64,000 bases of DNA, from positions 496,001-560,000 of the forward strand of contig NW_008805085.1 in assembly GCF_000004825.1 (NCBI RefSeq), written 5' to 3'. The DNA comes from Heterostelium album PN500 (taxonomy: Eukaryota; Evosea; Eumycetozoa; Acytosteliales; Acytosteliaceae). This document shows positions 10,571-21,452 of this stretch, piece by piece. The position numbers and the translations under genes were made by a program. Under the pieces are notes generated by a model. It saw only the letters and a list, made by a program, of their open reading frames with translations, was not told the DNA's origin and ran no database searches. The number at the start of each line of letters is the position of its first letter. The first letter of the stretch is position 1.

Positions 10571-12283
10571 TTATATTGTTATTGATGAAGATCCACACCA
10601 ACCTCTTCGTTTTTTATCATCTGTAAAGAAAGGTTCAGATTGATCGGATTCAATGCAGTATTTGAAATTGCGAAAGACTGCACCACCAAAGGAATAGATA
10701 AAACTTGATTCTGATGATTCTTGATGATACATTAAAAAAACATAACCATCTTTGGCGGGTATGCGATTGAGATTGGTGGTTTGTTTGGTAATAACGTTAT
10801 ATTTGATGTACTTATCATCAATGGAATGAATGTAGAAATTACCATTGTTATCATGACAAGCGGACCACGGCAAGATATCTATTTGATGATCTATAACGGT
10901 ATTCTTTGCTAAGCTGTATTCAAATAGCTTCTTTTGTTTAACTGATACTGAATAGAGTGTTCCGTTGATGATCATAGATGATAGCTGTTGGCCGTATTGA
11001 TCTGATAGTTGATATAGTTTCTCAAATGTATTTGTCTTTATGTTGAATCTATCAATCCTATTGGTCCTACAGCCATTAACCAAATAGATATGATCTTGAC
11101 CATCATAGCAAACCGAGATATGATAGTCACCATCTACTCCTACTATTTCGCCAATATCTTCGATGGTTCTAGATTTGATTGAAAATTTAAACCATTTGAA
11201 TGCACTAGAGCTACATCCGAATATATAGATATCTTTGCCAACAGTAATCATAGAGCCGTAGGTACGAGTGAAATCAAAATTGGTATCCAACTCTTCAGTT
11301 GAATTGTCTGATAGATTAATAAGTGTAACTCCACTTCCACTATGAGTTGATAATATATAAGAGTGTTTCTTATTACTATTATTGTTATTAATACTATTGA
11401 TATCAATATTGGTGTTTGATAGTGTAATTGTTTGATTTATAATTGTACTGAGTTGATTAAGATCAGGTTGTTTGGTTGTGAGTTGATATTCAATCATTTG
11501 AGATGAATTATTATTACAAGTGTGGGTGAAATGGTTGTGATATTTCTGGAGAATACTCAACAATAAGGAATCGGATGAATTATTTTGTTGTTGAAGTTGA
11601 ACTTTCATTTGGAATAACTCGTGGTATTGGTTGAACAATGTTTGGCTATTATCGTTAATAAACGATTGTAACGATGTGCTTGATGATACAGACTTAATAA
11701 TAGCGGCGGCAGAGTATTGATCAGAGGTATCTTCTACGTCATTATTGTTATTATTATTGTTGTTATTGATGCTACTATTATCGCTATTGATATTATCATC
11801 ATCAAGTTTATTATTTATTTTAATAAAGTTTACCAAATATTTCAATTGATTAATGTTTTGATCGATTTGATTGGTGATTATGTCTTTATCGCTGATGATT
11901 ACTTTCTTTAACTTATGTTCTTCAATGACTAGATATTGATGAAACTTTTCAAAATGTTTTGATATTTCATCTTCTGTCTTTGTTAAATTCTGATATCGAT
12001 CAGAGGCTGATTTTAGACTTTCCCAAATAGAGGCTATCGTTTGATTTACTTTCGAATACAATTTACTTTCATTATTATTGCTATTTTCATTATTTAATTT
12101 GCTACTATCATTTAGATCTATATTATTTAATGATTGTCTAATGTCATCGATGTGATCGTATTGTTTCACATGTTCTGGATAATCATTATTATGTGTGGTT
12201 ATACATCTTGAACACATTAATTTATTACATTGATAACAAATAAACTCGTGTAATCTGGAATGTTCTGTACACTTAGTTGTCAT
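10571..12283 (-). CDS. B-box zinc finger and Kelch-like propeller protein (paralogue 2)
   Basis: A single-exon frame of 570 codons with the same layout as the gene at 2444-4201. The B-box ligands are C5, H8, C16, C19, C24, C27, H31 and a later His (CYQCNKLMCSRC aligns with CNQCNKLMCSKC of the paralogue). A helical region with Asn tracts follows. The C-terminal propeller shows the shared blocks GVDGDYHISVCYDGQDHIYL and NRIDRFNIKTNTFEKLYQL. The start at 12283 (MTTKCTEHS) places the first zinc Cys at the same distance as in the paralogue when that protein starts at its second Met. Both copies are on the same strand, about 6.4 kb apart, with three unrelated genes between. Role unknown. Confidence 0.85.
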   Translation of the reverse strand: MTTKCTEHSRLHEFICYQCNKLMCSRCITTHNNDYPEHVKQYDHIDDIRQSLNNIDLNDSSKLNNENSNNNESKLYSKVNQTIASIWESLKSASDRYQNLTKTEDEISKHFEKFHQYLVIEEHKLKKVIISDKDIITNQIDQNINQLKYLVNFIKINNKLDDDNINSDNSSINNNNNNNNNDVEDTSDQYSAAAIIKSVSSSTSLQSFINDNSQTLFNQYHELFQMKVQLQQQNNSSDSLLLSILQKYHNHFTHTCNNNSSQMIEYQLTTKQPDLNQLSTIINQTITLSNTNIDINSINNNNSNKKHSYILSTHSGSGVTLINLSDNSTEELDTNFDFTRTYGSMITVGKDIYIFGCSSSAFKWFKFSIKSRTIEDIGEIVGVDGDYHISVCYDGQDHIYLVNGCRTNRIDRFNIKTNTFEKLYQLSDQYGQQLSSMIINGTLYSVSVKQKKLFEYSLAKNTVIDHQIDILPWSACHDNNGNFYIHSIDDKYIKYNVITKQTTNLNRIPAKDGYVFLMYHQESSESSFIYSFGGAVFRNFKYCIESDQSEPFFTDDKKRRGWCGSSSITI

Positions 12284-12819
12284 CTTTCAATATAAATATT
12301 TGAATAAAAATACTGTTATTTTTGGATAGAAGTTCCCTCAAAGTTATTTTCAATATAAAAGAAAATCAAAAAAAAAAAAATCGTGAACTTAAAGTTTTAG
12401 TTAATGGGCCACTGAGATATTTTTAAAATGTTACAAATAACAATAATAAAAAACAATTGTTATTTTATTTAAATATCAAAATAGATATATAAAAATGATC
12501 AAAATAAAAAATAACCAAACCATTCACCAATGAACATCTCAATTCTATTGTTTCTCTCTTGTAACGAATCTTTACTCTATACCAACTATTTTAATATAAA
12601 TTAATATATTATAACCTATTTTAATAATAGTAGATAATCTTGTTACTTACATTTGGTTCGTAGGAAAGAATCTTGGCTTTCAACAAAGAATCTTATTAAA
12701 CTATGATATGAATACTCTCAGTAATAGAGTCTAAAATGTTGTGATAGAAAGAAAAAAATAAAATAAAAAAAAAATAAATCATTTTTCAAAGATCTCTTAT
12801 TAATTTAAATATCCAATTT
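12284..12819. other. Intergenic upstream of B-box paralogue 2
   Basis: AT-rich DNA. No gene supported. It contains the promoter side of the B-box gene. Confidence 0.5.
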
Positions 12820-13190
12820 AAAATAAAAGTGTAGACAAAATAAAGATTGTTGACAAAATTAAAATAGAAATGATACAAGTGAATTTGGTGGCACCTGATG
12901 TTGTAGATTCTAAAATGATATCATCCATATGTTCAATATTTTGTAATTCAATGGTGTATCTGAGATTTCTCTTTACACTTGATGTTGTTGTTGTTGTTGT
13001 CTCTTATCCAATTTTTGAAATTCATAGAAATATGATGTTACAACCTTTGTTACTGATTAACAATAAGTTGAGTTTGTTTAAGTGTTTGTAATAACGATTG
13101 AATTAAATGTTGCTTTGGTTGTTAATGTTTCCGTTGTTGTTAAATAGTTATCAGAAGATGATCTTGTTGTTACTGTTTCTTCAATACACC
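12820..13190 (-). pseudogene. Relic of a tail-anchored protein gene
   Basis: On the minus strand a reading frame gives RNLRYTIELQNIEHMDDIIL, then ESTTSGATKF and a strongly hydrophobic end (TCIISILILSTIFILSTLLF) that stops cleanly. This is the shape of a C-terminal membrane anchor after a helix. Upstream, coding-like Thr-rich and Gln-rich pieces occur in other frames with stops between them, and I find no splice arrangement that joins them. It is best read as a decayed gene, or the last exon of one whose earlier exons I cannot assemble. The opposite-strand frame over the same bases looks like a shadow. Confidence 0.3.
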
Positions 13191-13368
13191 ACTCCCATAG
13201 TATAAAACACCACAACACACAAACACAGTTTTAAACAAAAAAGGTTTAAACTTTAAATCTAGTTTTTTGTTTATATTTTTTATAAAAATTATTGTTGTGA
13301 ATGAAACCTATTAATTAATATTCAATTTTTGACCAAGGGTAAATATCTATTGATTTAATGGTGAATGT

Positions 13369-15388
13369 TTAATTCTTTAAGAGTGGTTGTACTGGTCCCT
13401 TTGGAGCTTCCGACTTTGGAATTTGGACTCTGATGAAATCACTTCCTGGATAATTTGGGAAGGTGACTTCAACTCCATTAAGGAATCCTCCGTTGCCTCT
13501 TAATTCGATATCAACACTGTACAGGTAATCGATGAAGTCAAACTTGACGGTGATAAAGGAACTAGCTCTTTTTTGATTATATTGGAGCAACCATTCTTCA
13601 TAGTAATAGCTCATTCTATCTCCTCTGACACAACCATCATTCAAACCCGGGGTAGTATCAAGAGTCATAACTTTTCTACCATTAAGATAAAGATCCCATT
13701 CACTACCTAGACGTGAGTCATAGATTGCAAAGGTGACTGTCAAATAATAAAAGAATACACCATTTCTTTGAATTGTATATTTTGGACCATCTTTAAAATA
13801 GATAATTAATAAATGATGAGATGAGTTTGAAATTTAAATAAAATACTTACAGATGGATCCAAATTGAAGATATGTGGGGTTATATCCAGATACAGTATCA
13901 AAATGAGGGTCCTTATTAACTGTATTTTTACTTATTGATGGGTCAAACTTGAATACAGTACGAGCATAGGGTGGGGTTGGATCATAGCATTGGAAATTAC
14001 CATTGGAATCGGGATCGATACAAATGACTGGATTTTTGGGATCATACACAAAGAAATCTAGATTATTGATTTGCGAGAATAATTTATATCCATCATCTGG
14101 AAGATCTATAAATAAATTAAATTGTTATAGTTTTTGATGATGATTTTAAATATATTAATTAATATTTGATAAATTAAAGAACCTCCTCTTAATTTCAGTA
14201 TTAAATAATACATACTAATTGCTGGATATATACTAACTGCTGGTTTAATGAGTTCCAATTCATAGTATAAGTTGCATCTTGCAAGATAGTAATGGAAATC
14301 TTGGGTTTTATCATGAAGAGTTTCCTCCAAACCTTTTACATCACCATTTCTATTATATTTTTTTATAAATTTTTGATGTTCGAACTAATATTTAATTTCT
14401 TGTTGTTATAAACACTTACCCATAAACATAATCTGGTGGGAATCCCCATGCTGAACCTTGGAAACAAGCATCTCTCATGAGATTCGAATAAAGCAACATG
14501 GTCATTCCATAAAGACTACCAAGGATACGAGCATACAATGGTTGTGAGAAGTTAATTAGAGCACCTACAGAAATGTGATAAGAAAAAAAGAGAAGACTTA
14601 ATTTAACTATAACTATATTTAAATATATAATTTTTATATTTACCTTCTAAAAAGTTACGATAATCTAAGAATTGACTTCTAATCATTTGAAGAAGAGTGT
14701 CATCATCGAGTTCAAGCAAGTGAGCAGGTGGTTCAACTCTATAATCTACATTCTTGTTTGGGATAAAACCAACTTTTGATTGATGTCTATCAACGAATAG
14801 AGTGAGAAGATCATTGAAATTGTTTCCACGGTTTTGACAATCGTTGAACATGGCAGTACATCGATTGATTTCACTGGCATCCAATTGCTCGTTGAGTAGA
14901 GTTTCAATCTTTTGATATAAAGATGCCATCGATGATTGGAATTGATCTTGGGTGATGTATTGACCATCTTTTGAGAAGATTTTTCCCCAAACAATCTAAA
15001 TCGTCAAAAAGATATATATTAGCAATCTTTTCGAATTCTAATAAATAATTACAATAAAAATACATACTCCAAAACCAACTTTAAGGAAAGAACCAACGTA
15101 AGGAGTGAAACTAAGGACCAATCCAATGATTTGACCCCAATCTGTCGAATTGAGGAAATCACCATCTTTTTGTTTTGGCTTTTCGAGGGCATCAAGTCTT
15201 TGATTAATGGACTCTTTTTCGGCATCAGTTAAATCACCAATAAGAACTCTCTTACCTGTTTTTTGGTACTTCTTGATTGCTTTTTCCATTTGTTCTTTAG
15301 TTGCCCTTTTGATTTGAGGAATTGGGTGATGTTTATCATGATGATGATCATGATGATGATGGTGGTGAGGTTGGATTTCAGTTGACAT
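13369..15388 (-). CDS. Protein with a delta-endotoxin-like N-terminal helical domain, appears whole
   Basis: Six exons (15388-15068, 14995-14644, 14564-14420, 14349-14216, 14105-13851, 13790-13369) join in frame to 542 residues. The N-terminus is natural His-rich sequence, followed by a charged helix. From about residue 80 the pattern of hydrophobic helices, with the segments IVWGKIFSKDGQYITQDQF, MLLYSNLMRDACFQGSAWGF and the Arg/Phe-rich RSQFLDYRNFL, resembles the pore-forming helical domain I of bacterial Cry (Endotoxin_N) proteins. The second half is beta-rich and not assigned. The resemblance is from memory of the family, not a search. It contains ordinary dictyostelid introns, so it is a resident gene. 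Its role in the amoeba is unknown. Confidence 0.72.
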
Positions 15389-15791
15389 TTTTTAATTATT
15401 TTATACAAACTATATTATTTGTTTAGTTTAGAATATTTAAATTAATGAATTCTGTTTGTTCCTGTCAACTTTAAATACTTATCGAGAATACAAAACATTG
15501 ACTGGAATCCAGTTAAGAACAAACCTGTGATGTTTCGTTTATTTGTGGGGTCTGTGATGGTCAAGCCCAATCAGATTGCACCTCACAAGCCCAATCACAA
15601 AAAATCAAAAAAAAAAAAAGTTTATGAAAATTTTTTTCAAACAAATATTAAGTCACAGGTTTTGGTGATCATTAAAAAGTTAAACTTAATTGTTGTTTTA
15701 ATTAAGTTTTTTTCAAAAAAAAATCTAATCTAAACTATACACAAAATTAATAAACAACAGTTTGTACAATATTTGAAAGTGATACACACAC
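15389..15791. other. Gene-free stretch with repeated AAGCCCAA words
   Basis: Promoter side of the delta-endotoxin-like gene, then non-coding DNA. The octamer AAGCCCAA occurs at 15563 and 15587 and recurs in the repeat array that follows. Confidence 0.5.
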
Positions 15792-16370
15792 TTGATTAGA
15801 AATCTCAACCCAAGCCCAAGAATGAGTACTTGGGTTGAGATTTCTAATCAAAAATCTTGTATGTGCAAATATAAATAAATAAATGATTTTGATAGGTGAT
15901 TGTATAGGTCATAGTTTTGTTGTATTTTAAATGTGTATGAGGTGTGTTGTGATCACTACTTTTGATATTAATGTTTCCATTTTTGGAATGATTTAGATAG
16001 TTGTAAATTCGCAAATCAGGAGGGTGATTTATATCAAAACTGATTTTTGGGCTTGGGAATCCAACCAGACAAGAAGAAATTGTCGAAGTTGGTTGGATTC
16101 CCAAGCCCAAAAATGAGTTTTGATATTACAATTGTTTTTGTACAAATATAAATAATTATATGAATTTGATAGGATAGAGATAATGTATAGGTCATAGTTT
16201 TGTTGTATTTTAAATGTGTATGAAGGGTGTGTGTTGGGATCACTGCTTCTTAGATTAGAAGTAAGCCCAAAAGTCATTTCCAAAGCCTCTTGATATTAAT
16301 GTATTCCATTTTTGGACCGTTTTAGATAGTCTTAAATTCGAAAATCAGGGGGTCATATATCATTTTCACT
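15792..16370. repeat. Two-copy tandem repeat, each copy opening with a long perfect foldback
   Basis: Copy 1 begins with a 23-bp perfect inverted repeat (arms 15792-15814 and 15829-15851, 14-base loop). Copy 2 begins with a 36-bp inverted repeat with one mismatch (arms 16031-16066 and 16091-16126, 24-base loop). The bodies are homologous: 15901-15940 and 16184-16223 are identical over 40 bases, and the block TTGATATTAATG followed by a TTTTTGGA stretch recurs at about 15962 and 16290. Copy 2 has roughly 45 extra bases. The stems contain AAGCCCAA and its complement. Frames here are not coding. It could be a foldback or MITE-like element, or a locus making hairpin RNA. Confidence 0.85.
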
Positions 16371-17014
16371 TAAAGTCAAAAAAGATATTTAAAAAATTAA
16401 TGTTGTTTTAATTGTAGTTTATTGGTTTAATATTGTCTGGTGTAACCTCACAAATTCTATCAAATACATCTTCCCAATCTAATGAATTGATGTATTTGAA
16501 CAAGTGAAAAGAACCTATGTTTTGTGATGTTTAGATAATTGAATTTCAATGTATCATATAAAACCAAATCAATACAACTATTGCTTTTAGTGACTGGAGT
16601 GTACTTCTACACCATAGTGTAAATACAATGTGTCATTTTAAATTCTATAAACTATTATTTAAACAAAGAGAGATCTAAATATAATATCTTTGATTATTAT
16701 TATTTATTTTTTTTAAACAAATCTAAATTGAATGAGTGAAGCATATGTTTATCTTCTTCTAATTAAATACTAATAACATTTAACGTTTTTGTTTCTAAAA
16801 CATTTATCACAAAGATTTTTAGACAAATCTAAGGCAAGATTATATCCAGTATCAGATCTAACCAACAATTTACCTAATGAGTTTGATATTTGTTTGTTTC
16901 CATGTCTCCTCCAATCTTTTTATTATTTTTATCCACACCTTCATTTTTAGTTACACCAAATAAAAATTGTTTTAGTTCGTACGATTACACAGTTAGACTT
17001 CTATAATAAATGAA
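16371..17014. other. Gene-free AT-rich stretch
   Basis: No coding frame, RNA gene or repeat recognised between the foldback repeat and the ankyrin-family relic. Confidence 0.5.
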
Positions 17015-17609
17015 TTAATAAAATATAATACGAAACTTATTGGTTTTAAAACCAACTTTCGAATATGAAATATGTTCAAAATTAAACCAAAAGTTATTTC
17101 AATCGGTAGATCAATGGACCAAACTAGAAACACTGAAATTCTACTTGGTGCACTGTTCGAAAACCATAGGTAATACCTACTATCGATTCTTGATTCGTGC
17201 GAGGTTAGACGCTGTTGCGTGTGGTCGTCTGGATTTGGTGAGATGTCTCGATCATGTTCAACCGGTTGTTATCGCTAAACACTCAGCCTCTGGAGATAGC
17301 GATTCAATATAACCGCTACAATGTAGCAGAGTTTATCATCACTCGAAAGATTGACAGTCAAACACATCTAAGTATGATCTGGTCAACTGTCATCACTATG
17401 ATCGTGGCGAGATGCTTGAATACATCATCAAACACCAACAACACCCAAGAATCATGCAAGGTAATCACTCGATAGGAATGTTAGACAGAGATGCCGTCGC
17501 CAAATTCAAATTCTCGTGTCTAACCGTGATACTACAATACAAACTTGAAACACCGTTAATCATAGAGGTCAATTCAAAAAAGTTAATAAAAAAAATAATT
17601 GTCTTTTAA
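17015..17609 (+). pseudogene. Decayed dictyostelid ankyrin-family gene
   Basis: Three consecutive coding-like pieces lie in alternating frames: from about 17015 (FEYEICSKLNQKLFQSVDQW to CGRLDLVRCLDHV), from about 17254 (LEIAIQYNRYNVAEFIITRK), and from about 17412 (MLEYIIKHQQHPRI to LETPLIIEV). The second piece resembles NLTIQFNRFDVKGYLQHFL in the GTPase-like/ankyrin gene at 34791-36283. The CGRLDLVRCLDHV piece has the ankyrin-like GxLDLVxxL pattern. No start codon is in frame at the left end and the frame changes cannot be introns of normal length. It is therefore a broken member of the host's own expanded ankyrin family. Confidence 0.65.
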
Positions 17610-17909
17610 CAAAATATTTTTTTAAACATAAAATAAAAAATTAAGAAAAATTAAAAGATAACAAAAATTTATTTCCAATCCAAAAAACAATTTCAAAATC
17701 AACCGGTTAATTATGTTTATATTATTGATAAGAATTTAACTTTCTTTAAATATTATTTCTATAAAATTTTTTCTGATGTCGTTTGAAGATTTTTTTGTAT
17801 TTTTTCGAAAAATTTTAGAAAAATATTAAATTAATTTGGATGGGGGTTAGCTGACGACACACTTACCAAACAAGACTCTTTCTTTAATCATTCTTGAAAC
17901 ATTTTTAAG

Positions 17910-19683
17910 ATGACAACAAACAACAGTAGCACCACTGCCAATGAGTTAGGAGATCAAGAAAAGACATTGGCAATTTCAAAGGATGAGGCTGCAAAAGTAA
18001 GTATAACTTTAGAATCAATCAATCAACTTTGGTATAGAGAACAAGTTCTTTGCTGTCGTCACCACCCATTTCCGAGCTTGAACTCTTAAAGATGTTGTGA
18101 ATCGCTATTCATTCATGGTATTAAAATAATAATAAACAAATGTTTCCGTATATTCCACTACCGCAACAACAACATCAGCAAAAATCAAGAAACATAGAAA
18201 ACTAAGAACAACTTTTAATTTAATTAACGACTCTTCAATAACAATCATGATACTTATTATCATTATTATATTAAACTTAAATAATAACAAAATCATTTTT
18301 TGTAAATACATCATCTTCTATCTCTACTTTCTATCTGTACATTTATTTATTTATCTATGTTATCAAGTATTAAAATGTGGTCAAATAATATACCAGCACC
18401 ATCATCATCAAAGTCTAGGTCTAACTTTAATGAGTTAGAACCTTTACCTCACTCTATATTTCGTAATAATAATAATGTACAAACAACAAATCGACAACAT
18501 CATAACCAACTTCCAAACCTTAACAATGAAATGATATCGAGTGCATCAGAAGCATCGAAACTATTACCATCGATCGCTAACCTTCTTTTCTCAATAAAGA
18601 TACAACAATGCATAGAAAAGTGTTTCACTCTCTACCTGACAAGAACAGAGATTATCATTACCCTACAGAATCAATTCGGTGTTAATCCCTCTTTTTCAGA
18701 AGCAAGTAAGTAAGAAGAAGATTTTTACTTTTTTTTTTTTTTTTTTTTTTTGAAGTTTTGTTTACAAAGAGTTCTAACTTTTTATACTTCTCTTTTCTTT
18801 TCATTTATAATAAAAGTGTTATTGAATTTAGAAGCAAAGAATCCAGATTTCTTTGATATCTACTATAAGAGATTGAAGATCAAAGAGCAAATCATTGAAT
18901 TCAATCATTTGGCTAGTTTACAATTAAAGTCATTGGTCAATAGAAACAATAACCCTCTGACAAATAATAATAATAATAATAATAACAATGGTAATAATGT
19001 AAATGGAAATGGTAATTCACTGCAACAACCATTGAATACCCAAATACCACTGACGTCCAACGATAACTTTACATTCCAACACCACCACCACCACGATCCA
19101 CTTTTAATCAACACAAACTTTGAGAGCAACGATGCCACCTCAACGACAACAACCACTGCAACATCACTTGCAAACCTTCAAGATCCAAACAACAATAACT
19201 CAACCAACTTGGATACATCAAATAACAACAATACTAATAATAATAATAACAATGTAAATAGACAAATCTTCCAACAATCAACTACTGATGTTTTATCTTT
19301 ATTCTCAAGTACTTCTGCAACTAATAATAATAGTACGTATAGAATGAAAAAAAAAAAAAAGTGTAAAAAAACAAAGAAAACAATATCTTATTTACTTAAT
19401 GTTTATTATAGATTTTGGACTTACAGACACATCAAATGTATTTGATCAATCAGGCTTTGGTATGGGTCCAATCGATTTCTCATCGATACCACTGAATTCA
19501 TCATTTTCATTTGCACTAGGTGGCAATGACATGAAAAACAGTCATATGAACAATGGTTCCGACACTGACAAATCAAACACCAATGGCATGACTGCTGGTC
19601 AAAACGATCTTAGAAAATCAAACCTCTCCTTAAATATATCGATAGGTGGTGAATTAGACTTTTTTGATTCTAATAAACTATAA
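17910..19683 (+). CDS. Protein with a TIGR01589-like helical domain and Asn-rich tail
   Basis: The proposed exons are 17910-17996, 18038-18096, 18368-18705, 18817-19332 and 19412-19683. The last three are firm. The first two are tentative because the first intron would be only 41 bases and the second donor is GTGAAT. The conserved part reads QQCIEKCFTLYLTRTEIIIT, then GVNPSFSEAMLLNLEAKNPD and FFDIYYKRLKIKEQIIEFN, spanning the third intron. It matches my memory of the domain annotated in plants as TIGR01589 (IERCLQLYMNQKEVVETL followed by FFKAYYLRL and QIMEFN). The remainder is Asn-, His- and Ser-rich low complexity. The function of the plant proteins is uncertain, so none is claimed here. Confidence 0.75.
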
Positions 19684-19798
19684 AAAAGCAAGCAATTTGT
19701 AAATTAAATAAATAATGTAATTAAAAAAACATCTTACAAAACAAAACAAACTTAATCTACTATTATTAATGAATATAATATATACAACTCCTACTATT

Positions 19799-20645
19799 TT
19801 ATTTCTTTTTTGTTTCTTTAACTTGTTGTTTTGGTTTCTGTTGTTTTTGTTGGGATGATGGTTGTTGTTTAGATTGCTGTTGTTTAGGTGGTTGCTTAGA
19901 TTGTTGTTGTTTAGGTTTTTGTTTATCATTGTTTGTATCCATGCTATCAATAGATTCATCATGATTATTTATATTATTATTATTATCGTTGTTGCTATTG
20001 ATAAGGTCATCGTCATCGTTATTATCACGATCATCGAAACCATCGTCTTCATTATCAGACTCTGTAAGATTAAGTTCTATTCCCTGTTGTTGAGATTGTT
20101 GATTATCTATATTGCCACTACTAATGCTACTGCTGCTGTTTATATTATATAGTTCATTCATTGCAACTAGAGGATCGAATGATTTAACGAGTAGTGGCTT
20201 TCCATATTCTTTCAAAACAGACTTTTGACATGACTTTAGTGAACCACCGACATGCAACACTCTAAAATAAGTGAGAAAACCGCAACACTCTGTTATCATT
20301 GATAGTACAGTCCAAAGATTCCGATATTGTTCGAAATTACATCTTAATATCATTGTATTAGTTATTGAATTACAATAAATGACTATAGAAGTAGTAGTAG
20401 TAGTAGTTCAGTTATTAATATCATATATTTCTATACAATTCAATTGATTGATTCATTTTATAATTACTCTTTAATGACTTTATATAGGCTTGAGTTGTTA
20501 GAGCACCTATCAGTTCTCTTGATTTCTGCTCTATCCAATTGTGAATCCACGATAACGATAGTGTTGGTCTAACAGTACCATCTTCGAGTACCTCTTGATG
20601 CCAAATCACTTCAACCATCAAATATCTAGTCTTTAATCTCACCAT
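19799..20645 (-). CDS. pop5: RNase P/MRP protein subunit POP5
   Basis: Two exons (20645-20468, 20382-19799) give about 253 residues. The start MVRLKTRYLMVEVIW is the POP5 signature (MVRFKHRYLLCEL in human). Exon 2 carries NTMILRCNFEQYRNLWTVLS and FRVLHVGGSLKSCQKSVLK, matching the human LHVGGTIRTCQK block. POP5 is a core protein of RNase P and RNase MRP, which trim the 5' leader of tRNAs and process rRNA. The C-terminal 110 residues are an acidic Asn/Asp tract followed by a Lys/Gln/Pro tail ending KETKKK. This makes the protein longer than human POP5 (163 residues). The gene is convergent with the TIGR01589-like gene, with only about 115 bases between stop codons. Confidence 0.92.
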
Positions 20646-21452
20646 TTCACTCTATTCTACACTCTACCTACTTTTTAAAAATAATATGATATCTTTTAGT
20701 TTTTGTTCATTTTTTTTCAAATAATCTCATTGCAATGATAAACAATTTTTATTTTTATTTTAATTTGTAACATTTTCAAAATGTTAAGATCGATCTTTAT
20801 AAATAAATCAAATCATCAAATTAATTAATAAATTTATTTTACTTTTATAAAAATTAACAAGATTTAAATAGGTATCTTTAAATATCTATATCTATATCTA
20901 TATCTCAATAATATTTGAAGTTAATGTGTGTGATTGAGGGAGTCAGTTTCTTGAAATCAAAAATACATTATAATGTCGGTTGTTTTAAAATAAATAAACT
21001 TCTGCTATTGATTATGACTATTGCGAAAAATTCTATTAACCATATTAAATTTGGTTTGAAAGGATACATCGTTTCAAGAAATTTTTTTTTATTATCATAA
21101 AAAAAAAAATTGACCAACCCAATTTAAGATTAATCAATGGGTTTTGCCTCTGCTTGTGTGATTATTTTTTTTTAAATTTCTGTCAATTTAGATATTTTGT
21201 TAAAATTAAAAATGGAATACTTGTTTATTCCCTCTATTGTCACCATCTAATCAGTCAAATAATCAATCAATCATTCAATCAACCAAAAAACCAATCATAT
21301 ACTTGTAATATTTATTTATTTATTTATTTATTTGTAAATTATATATTTTTAATCCAAGTATGTACTATATTAATATTTATTTTTATATTGTTGATTTCTT
21401 TTTTTATTCTTATTAACTTTGAAAATAATTAACTAAATTAATTTTTAGTAAA
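20646..21452. promoter_or_regulatory. Divergent intergenic region POP5 / LimE-like
   Basis: About 800 bases of AT-rich DNA between two divergent starts. A short inverted pair, TTTCTTGAAA near 20947 and TTTCAAGAAA near 21073, is present. A 61-codon open frame at 20915-21100 has no coding features. A possible 3' splice site (TTTTTAG) ends four bases before the LimE-like ATG and may mark a 5' leader intron. Confidence 0.4.

Noticed and set aside
12870-13091. Plus-strand 73-codon frame
   Set aside because: The opposite strand has the better coding signal (a helix and a tail anchor), and the plus frame is its shadow.
15330-15388. His-rich N-terminus of the delta-endotoxin-like protein resembling a His tag
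   Set aside because: The histidines are mixed with Asp and Lys, codons are normal for the window, and natural flanking introns and promoter follow. It is not vector sequence.
15844-16283. Several minus-strand frames of 69-88 codons over the hairpin repeat
   Set aside because: They overlap each other and repeat with the DNA repeat, start at random points and have no protein character.
20915-21100. 61-codon open frame in the POP5/LimE gap
   Set aside because: No coding composition, no partner exon and no recognisable motif; likely chance in AT-rich DNA.
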